From the NCBI GenBank assembly GCA_045656005.1, contig JAZOQG010000035.1, forward strand, positions 1-36,810: a stretch of 36,810 nt of DNA, in the 5' to 3' direction. Below the pieces are notes generated by a model that was given only the letters and a program-made list of their open reading frames with translations, was not told the DNA's origin and did not search any database. Source of the DNA: JAZNQN01 sp045656005. Its GTDB lineage: Bacteria > Bacillota > Clostridia > UMGS1883 > UMGS1540. Positions 32,941 to 36,810 of this stretch are shown piece by piece (the first letter of the stretch is position 1; each line of letters starts with the position of its first letter). The position numbers and the translations under genes were made by a program.

Positions 32941-32977
32941 AAATAAAATACACACTCATAGAGTGTGTATTTTATTT
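32941..32977. terminator. Bidirectional terminator between catalase and FAD/Rieske genes
   Basis: A 17-bp stem made of an A/T-rich outer part and CACACTC / GAGTGTG, with a 3-base loop. It ends in A- and T-rich runs on both sides. The stop codon of the convergent oxidoreductase gene lies inside the stem. Confidence 0.85.
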
Positions 32978-34264
32978 TGTCTTGTCATTTGTTGCAGGGT
33001 TATTTATAAGTTCTCCACTTTCATCAAATCTTGAGCCGTGGCACGGACAATCCCAGGAATGTTCCTCTTTATTATATTTTAGTGCACAACCCATATGAGG
33101 GCATCTGGGAACAGTTGGTGTAACAAGTCCCTTCACAGATTCAAACATATTTATTGCAAGTTGCGGATGAAGAATTGTCCTTGATGGAGAATAAACCTTT
33201 TCGTACTTGTTTTTCCTTCCGCATATCATATCAGTTAAAATCATGGCCGAAACCATTGAAGAAGTCATCCCCCACTTATTAAACCCCGTTGCTACATATA
33301 AATCGGGTGTTAATTTTGAATAATTACCAATGTACGGGATTGAATCTAGTGTCATGCAATCCTGCGTTGCCCATCTCGTGACCTCTTCTGCATCAGGATA
33401 GTATTTTTTTGCAACTTTTTCAAGTTCATCCCAGTTTCCGCCCTTACTGCCTGTGCGATGACTTCCCCCTCCAAGAAGAATCAAATCACCATAACTCCTG
33501 AAAGACAAACCCTTTTTTTCCTCGTCAACATACATATCCTTCATTTTGGGCACATTTTTAAGTGCAAGCACATAAGACCTGTGCTGATACATTTTAAGAA
33601 AATATGCCCCGTGCTTATTTATAAATGGAAAATGTGTTGCTACAATGATTTTTTTTACAGAAATTTTTCCGTTATTTGTAATAGCAGTATTACCATCTAT
33701 TTTAAGAACTTTTGTGTTTTCATATATTTTCAGTTCTTTCGCTATCGAATACGCAAACTTCAACGGGTGGAATTTTGCCTGATTTTCTATCTTAACTGCC
33801 CCTGCAACCATGAATGGAAGTTCAGTATCAACACAAAACTCGGCATTACATCCGATTTTGTTTAATGCCTCAACTTCTTTTTCAATTATATTTCTGTCAT
33901 TTAAAGAGTACACAAAAGAATTACATGTTTCTAAATTACCTTCCTTTAATGCAAGCTTGTTTAAAATTTCAAATGCATTCTTTTGACTTTCGTAATAAAG
34001 TTTTGCATTTTCAATGCCATATTTTTTGATTATTTTGTTATATATAAGACCATGCTGAAATGTAATCTTTGCTGTAGTGTCATTTGTTATACCTCTGCAT
34101 ATTTTATCAGCCTCAACCAAAACACATTCAACACCTGCACTTTTGAGCATATATGCACATAAAAGCCCACATAAACCTCCGCCAATAAGCAAAACATCGG
34201 TTTTGATATCACCCTGAAGTTTGCTAAATTCTGTCTTTTGAATATCGTTCCATATAGATTTCAT
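32972..34264 (-). CDS. FAD-dependent oxidoreductase with C-terminal Rieske domain
   Basis: A 430-residue soluble protein. The N-terminal half is a DAO-type FAD domain with VLLIGGGLCGLLCAYML near residue 24. A C-terminal Rieske [2Fe-2S] domain has ligands C388 and H390 (CPHMGC) and C406 and H409 (CPCHGS), with C393 and C408 placed for the disulfide. The family is known in Bacteroidetes and clostridia; the substrate is unknown, and the small size of the Rieske part is typical. RBS AGAGGTGAATAT. It converges on the manganese catalase, suggesting a shared redox or oxidative stress context. Confidence 0.9.
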   Translation of the reverse strand: MKSIWNDIQKTEFSKLQGDIKTDVLLIGGGLCGLLCAYMLKSAGVECVLVEADKICRGITNDTTAKITFQHGLIYNKIIKKYGIENAKLYYESQKNAFEILNKLALKEGNLETCNSFVYSLNDRNIIEKEVEALNKIGCNAEFCVDTELPFMVAGAVKIENQAKFHPLKFAYSIAKELKIYENTKVLKIDGNTAITNNGKISVKKIIVATHFPFINKHGAYFLKMYQHRSYVLALKNVPKMKDMYVDEEKKGLSFRSYGDLILLGGGSHRTGSKGGNWDELEKVAKKYYPDAEEVTRWATQDCMTLDSIPYIGNYSKLTPDLYVATGFNKWGMTSSMVSAMILTDMICGRKNKYEKVYSPSRTILHPQLAINMFESVKGLVTPTVPRCPHMGCALKYNKEEHSWDCPCHGSRFDESGELINNPATNDKTK

Positions 34265-34303
34265 ATATTCACCTCTACTTATAGTATCTCAATTATAAAT
34301 AGA

Positions 34304-34369
34304 AGAATACCAAAAAAACCACCTTACAGGTGGTCATTTTGTTTGGAAGAGCCGAATGGTTTAGATACC
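34304..34369 (-). terminator. Terminator with upstream conserved block, copy 1
   Basis: On the minus strand a block ATCTAAACCATTCGGCTCTT then CCAAACAAAA leads into a stem ACCACC-TGTAA-GGTGGT and a T7 run. The same block precedes a different terminator at 34535-34593 (copy 2). The hairpin also resembles the one after tRNA-Asn at 36360. Confidence 0.7.
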
Positions 34370-34451
34370 AATCAAAAAATTTCAAAATTAAAATTATTGT
34401 TTTGCGTAAGCAAAACTACCACAATTATTAATTATTTATCAGCGTAACGGC

Positions 34452-34530
34452 TTCATCATTCATTATTCATTAAAAAATCCTGTCAATTTAATGAATGATG
34501 AATATTGAATAATGAAAAATGAATAATACA
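34452..34530. repeat. AT-rich inverted repeat of ATTCAT units
   Basis: Repeated CATTCATTATTCATTAAA-type sequence is opposed by TTTAATGAATGATGAATATT and further AATGAATAAT units, forming an imperfect inverted repeat. It separates two copies of AAAAAATCCTRTC (34472-34484 and 34535-34547), as if a small element had been inserted into or copied across a terminator stem. Confidence 0.5.
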
Positions 34531-34534
34531 AAAC

Positions 34535-34593
34535 AAAAAATCCTATCTTTCGACAGGATTTTTGTTTTGGAAGAACCGAATGGTTTAGATGCC
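34535..34593 (-). terminator. Terminator with upstream conserved block, copy 2
   Basis: The block ATCTAAACCATTCGGTTCTT then CCAAAACAAAA precedes the stem AAATCCTGTC-GAAA-GATAGGATTT and a T-run on the minus strand. It follows directly after the 155-residue membrane protein gene. The block differs from copy 1 at only a few positions across about 33 bases; the hairpins themselves differ. Confidence 0.7.
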
Positions 34594-34596
34594 GTA

Positions 34597-35064
34597 TTAA
34601 ACATATAAAACATATTTGTACGAATAAGGTTTGCTTATTTTCCATTCAGGATGTTTTCTTTCTATTTCATTCCAAACCAATCGGTTAAAATGTGCCCATG
34701 ACCCTGTATACGAAAACTTCCCCGTGTACGTTATATGTAACACTTTATCTTCCGTATCCTCATATATTTCCCATGAGCCAATAATATTATCAACTAATGC
34801 TTCTATACCTACTCTGCACATAGTATCAAAACCATAAAATTCAATAGTCCATCCTTCTCCAACGTCGCCATGTTGCCACATTGTTATTTGATTGCAGTCC
34901 AATATTCCATAATTTTCCTTTACAAACTTTGCGGCAATTTCAATAAACATAGCAGCTTGACTTACAGAAGGTTGTTCTTTATAGTTTCCGCCACCATCAT
35001 CGAAAAGCATCCAAACAAATAAAAAAATTATCCCTATAACACAAAACACTATAAATGCTACCAT
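34597..35064 (-). CDS. Small membrane-anchored protein of unknown function
   Basis: A 155-residue protein with one N-terminal transmembrane segment (residues 2-20) followed by a soluble, presumably cytoplasmic or extracellular, alpha/beta domain rich in aromatic residues (WQHGDVGEGWTIEFYGFDTMCRVG, SYTGSWAHFNRLVWNEIERKHPEW). I do not recognise a family. AAAGGAGAAATC gives a strong start. It lies 18 bases after the JAMM-motif gene, so both are probably in one transcript from the operator-covered promoter at 35733-35761. Confidence 0.7.
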   Translation of the reverse strand: MVAFIVFCVIGIIFLFVWMLFDDGGGNYKEQPSVSQAAMFIEIAAKFVKENYGILDCNQITMWQHGDVGEGWTIEFYGFDTMCRVGIEALVDNIIGSWEIYEDTEDKVLHITYTGKFSYTGSWAHFNRLVWNEIERKHPEWKISKPYSYKYVLYV

Positions 35065-35082
35065 GATTTCTCCTTTCCCACA

Positions 35083-35529
35083 CTAGACAACTGTATATGA
35101 CATTTGTAATTTTTCTTTCGCATCCACCAAATACATTTCCATTTGATTATCACTCTCACAAAGATTAATAACACCAATAAGAATATTTGCAAGACAACTG
35201 TTTTCTTTTAAAATATCTCTTGCGTAAATGATATCTTGCATTGACAAAGTATCATTATGCAAATGTGAATGAACAAACCCTACAAATTCTATATTTTGTT
35301 TTGTCCATTTTTCATTTATTACTTGATTTAGGAAATCTACATTTGGACAGTAGTCAAACGGGTTTAAACTTTGAGTTTCATCAAACTGAAAAGCGAATAT
35401 TACTCCCTCTTTGTTGACACCTATAATTCCTCCCGTTTCATAATTATACTGTTTTATTGATAAAAATATTTTATCCAGTATGTCTTTTTGAATATATATC
35501 GTGTTATCTTTCCCAATCTGAACAGCCAT
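35083..35529 (-). CDS. JAB/MPN (JAMM)-motif protein
   Basis: A protein of about 148 residues with the pattern of a JAB/MPN metallo-isopeptidase-like fold: E31 in YETGGIIG, then H87-S88-H89, S96 and D99 in FVGFVHSHLHNDTLSMQD. In typical JAMM enzymes the second His and the Ser are seven residues apart; here it is six, so the loop is one shorter. Such domains remove ubiquitin-like tags or act in sulfur transfer, DNA maintenance or defence. No ubiquitin-like, E1 or E2 partner is nearby. The start is uncertain: the ATG at 35529 begins just before the domain and overlaps the previous gene by 26 bases; in-frame ATGs exist upstream. Confidence 0.7.
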   Translation of the reverse strand: MAVQIGKDNTIYIQKDILDKIFLSIKQYNYETGGIIGVNKEGVIFAFQFDETQSLNPFDYCPNVDFLNQVINEKWTKQNIEFVGFVHSHLHNDTLSMQDIIYARDILKENSCLANILIGVINLCESDNQMEMYLVDAKEKLQMSYTVV

Positions 35530-35686
35530 AATCTTTATCAAAACATCTGTATGTTCTATGTAATTTACAGTAAGCAGCCTCACCATCTTTTGTAACATCT
35601 CTGCGGTCCAAATGACGACAATCCCCACAATAATACATTGTGCTAAACTTCCCTTTTGGTAATTTGATCTCTGTTTTCTTTTTCAT
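35504..35686 (-). CDS. Small Cys-rich probable zinc-binding protein
   Basis: A 60-residue protein with CGDCRHLD (C20, C23), then C40, C48 and C55, suited to bind one zinc ion. Small proteins of this style are common in clostridial mobile and phage-derived DNA; the role is unknown. TTGGAGG lies eight bases before the ATG at 35686. It is the first gene of the three-gene minus-strand unit under the XRE-type operators. Confidence 0.7.
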   Translation of the reverse strand: MKKKTEIKLPKGKFSTMYYCGDCRHLDRRDVTKDGEAAYCKLHRTYRCFDKDYGCSDWER

Positions 35687-35708
35687 AGTGCAATCCTCCA
35701 ATAATTTT

Positions 35709-35754
35709 AATTCCAAATTAGAATTTAATTATATTATAATTCTAATTTGGAATT
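35709..35754. promoter_or_regulatory. Paired palindromic operators over the minus-strand promoter
   Basis: Two 17-bp arms (AATTCCAAATTAGAATT at 35709-35725 and its exact reverse complement at 35738-35754) are separated by 12 bases. Each arm is itself dyad-like, AATTC-N7-GAATT. The second arm lies exactly in the spacer of the minus-strand promoter, the first near its start. This is the classic layout for a repressor such as the divergent XRE protein. Confidence 0.75.
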
Positions 35755-35761
35755 ATGTCAA
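35733..35761 (-). promoter_or_regulatory. Consensus promoter of the Cys-rich/JAMM/membrane unit
   Basis: Minus strand: TTGACA (35756-35761), 17 bases, TATAAT (35733-35738). Both boxes match the consensus exactly, so the unit needs repression, in line with the operator arms covering it. Confidence 0.85.
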
Positions 35762-35805
35762 TTCTTTTTAGTAATATAATAAAGAAAATATTCTAAAAAG
35801 GAATT
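35760..35805. promoter_or_regulatory. Third inverted repeat next to the XRE gene promoter
   Basis: AATTCTTTTTAG (35760-35771) is opposed by CTAAAAAGGAATT (35793-35805). It flanks TATAAT at 35775-35780, a -10 box for the plus-strand XRE gene. The AATTC/GAATT half-sites match the operators at 35709-35754, so the regulator may control itself. Confidence 0.55.
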
Positions 35806-35813
35806 AAGTTTTT

Positions 35814-36062
35814 ATGAAAATACGAAAACAAACATACGGTGATAAAAATTTAGTCGGTAAAAATATAGAACGATTAAGGAAAGAAAAAGGTATAAAACAA
35901 AAAGACTTTATTGCACAAATTCAAATTATGGGTTGTGATATGAATCCAACTAGTTATTCCAAACTTGAAGGTCAAATACGCAGTGCAACTGATAAGGAGA
36001 TTTTTGCCATCGCAAAAATCCTTGGTGTTCCTATAGAAGAATTGTTTAACGACTTAAAATAG
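35814..36062 (+). CDS. XRE-family helix-turn-helix regulator
   Basis: An 82-residue single-domain Cro/C1-type protein. The HTH lies in NIERLRKEKGIKQKDFIAQIQI, then MNPTSYSKLEGQIRSATDKE, and the C-terminal helix has IAKILGVPIEELF, the usual XRE ending. AAGGAATTAAG precedes the ATG. It is divergent from the Cys-rich/JAMM/membrane unit and almost surely binds the AATTC-type palindromes in between. Stand-alone XRE genes of this size are common in mobile or accessory DNA. Confidence 0.88.
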   Translation: MKIRKQTYGDKNLVGKNIERLRKEKGIKQKDFIAQIQIMGCDMNPTSYSKLEGQIRSATDKEIFAIAKILGVPIEELFNDLK

Positions 36063-36357
36063 TTCAACTCTAATTCAATACAATTTGACCTCTAACTTTT
36101 TCAATTCAAGCATAAAAATTGTCATCATCTTCTATATCTATATGGATACCATAGAAATAATTTCATTGTTTAAGCAAACGACAACCTCTCTCAAAAATAT
36201 AGTCGCACTGTGCACTACCGTTTCATTGCTCCTTATTTTTTCCGAACTCACATTCCCTTCATCTGCCACTGGCAGCGGTCATGTTCGTTCCAGTTAACAG
36301 CCTCGCTCGGCTGTTAACCTTGAAAATGACGAAACAATTCTAAATGGAGAAACTAAA
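36063..36357. other. Gene-free stretch before the tRNA-Asn terminator
   Basis: About 295 bases with no convincing gene. A 70-codon open frame on the plus strand has no ribosome site and low-complexity translation. The only structured piece is a 10-bp perfect hairpin at 36294-36319 (GTTAACAGCC / GGCTGTTAAC). Confidence 0.6.
36294..36319. repeat. Hairpin sharing the tRNA-Asn anticodon arm sequence
   Basis: A perfect 10-bp stem with a 6-base loop. Its right part, CTCGGCTGTTAACC (36308-36321), is identical over 14 bases to the anticodon arm of the tRNA-Asn gene 100 bases away. It could be a trace of a tRNA-targeted integration or simple local duplication. Confidence 0.5.
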
Positions 36358-36384
36358 CAAAAAAACCACCTTATAGGTGGTTTC
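36358..36384 (-). terminator. Terminator of the rRNA-tRNA operon
   Basis: Minus strand: AAACCACC-TATAA-GGTGGTTT followed by TTTTTG, a few bases after the CCA end of tRNA-Asn. Confidence 0.85.
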
Positions 36385-36389
36385 TTTGT

Positions 36390-36466
36390 TTGGCTCCCCC
36401 AGTTGGACTTGAACCAACGACAACTCGGTTAACAGCCGAGTGCTCTACCGACTGAGCTATGGAGGA
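36390..36466 (-). tRNA. tRNA-Asn (GTT)
   Basis: The minus strand folds as a cloverleaf. The acceptor 5' strand TCCTCCA pairs with TGGGGGA, the D-arm is AGCTCAGTCGGTAGAGC, the anticodon arm is CTCGG-CTGTTAA-CCGAG with anticodon GTT, and the T-arm is TTGG-TTCAAGT-CCAA. The CCA end is encoded. It lies after the 5S gene, as in many clostridial rRNA operons. Confidence 0.96.
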
Positions 36467-36542
36467 ATATCTAAACTCTCTCTTCCCTCACAGGAAGAAC
36501 TTTCGTATTTCCTCTACCAAGTGTAGGGATATTTCAGAACAG

Positions 36543-36660
<118 letters not shown>

Positions 36661-36740
36661 CTATTCACTTCTGAGGTGTACCCTCAAAACTAAACAATGC
36701 CTAGAAACTCATACAATTTGTTTTGTTGAACCAATCTTCT

Positions 36741-36810
36741 TGGTTAAGCCCTCGGTCTATTAGTATCGCTCAGCTACATGCATCTCTGCACTTCCACCTG
36801 CGACCTATCA
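36741..36810 (-). rRNA. rrl: 23S ribosomal RNA, 3' end (partial)
   Basis: The last 70 bases match the 3' end of 23S on the minus strand: AGGTGGAAGTGCAGAGATGC, then AGCTGAGCGATACTAATAGA, CCGAGGGCTTAACC. The rest of the gene is beyond the window. The order 23S, 5S, tRNA-Asn places the operon on the minus strand. Confidence 0.93.

Noticed and set aside
34337..34369. A possible tRNA gene end with encoded CCA
   Set aside because: Only a 4-bp T-arm-like pairing can be drawn, the loop lacks the TTCRANY consensus and no 5' half is present, so it is reported only as a repeated block.
34452..34530. Possible CRISPR array made of ATTCAT repeats
   Set aside because: The units are short, degenerate and inverted, with no regular spacers and no cas genes nearby.
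34597..36062. Classification of the XRE/JAMM patch as a toxin-antitoxin system
   Set aside because: No toxin fold is recognisable among the three genes, and the XRE gene is divergent rather than co-transcribed, so the label would be a guess.
36085..36297. A 70-codon open frame on the plus strand after the XRE gene
   Set aside because: It has no ribosome binding site and a low-complexity translation, and it ends in the hairpin next to the tRNA. Not called as a gene.

Overview
The window looks like a chromosomal segment of an AT-rich Bacillota of class Clostridia, probably a spore-former. The evidence is strong GGAGG-type ribosome binding sites, frequent GTG and TTG starts, RNase J, MutS2, a YtxC-type sporulation protein, a CotJC-like manganese catalase, a ThiW-type vitamin importer, QueH, and an rRNA operon with a clostridial gene order. 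The species cannot be named from the sequence. Nearly all of the window is ordinary chromosome. I found no insertion sequence, integrase, CRISPR array or recognisable prophage.

Layout. Positions 1-2000 hold glycogen synthesis genes (glgB, then the start of glgC) behind their own promoter and a leader hairpin. Positions 2101-3060 hold a membrane-anchored M23 peptidase. Positions 3131-9600 are a minus-strand operon: class I aminotransferase, trpS, a WecA/TagO-type sugar-phosphate transferase, wecB, gltX and a DivIVA-like coiled-coil protein, ending at a strong terminator. Positions 9621-19360 are a second minus-strand operon from a consensus promoter: rnjA, mtlD, a DUF4430 protein, a small conserved protein, nicotinate phosphoribosyltransferase, an iron-type alcohol dehydrogenase, a zinc-ribbon membrane protein and mutS2. 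Divergent from rnjA runs yhbY, a Gfo/Idh-type oxidoreductase and a glycerol-1-phosphate dehydrogenase, closed by a bidirectional terminator at 21978-22021.

Positions 22039-27134 carry a lipoprotein, ytxC, a DUF6873-like protein, then queH-tsaD and a helical-bundle protein. Between tsaD and the DUF6873-like gene is a compound palindromic element (24677-24950). It supplies the last codons of tsaD and contains a long nested hairpin with a compact tip. This is the most unusual piece of non-coding DNA here.

Positions 27731-32150 are a thiamine salvage operon controlled by a TPP riboswitch with an intrinsic terminator: thiW and cytX (importers of thiazole and hydroxymethylpyrimidine), thiM and thiD (kinases) and thiE (coupling). 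It contains no de novo gene, which fits a scavenger of thiamine fragments. The leader also holds a second, partial TPP-like segment and an unexplained open frame next to thiW. Positions 32275-34264 carry a manganese catalase and a FAD/Rieske oxidoreductase, which together suggest oxidative stress handling.

Positions 34300-36340 are a small accessory patch. It has duplicated terminator blocks, a membrane protein, a JAMM-motif protein, a Cys-rich small protein and a divergent XRE regulator, with a striking set of palindromic operators laid exactly over a consensus promoter. The window ends in a minus-strand rRNA operon (23S 3' end, 5S, tRNA-Asn).
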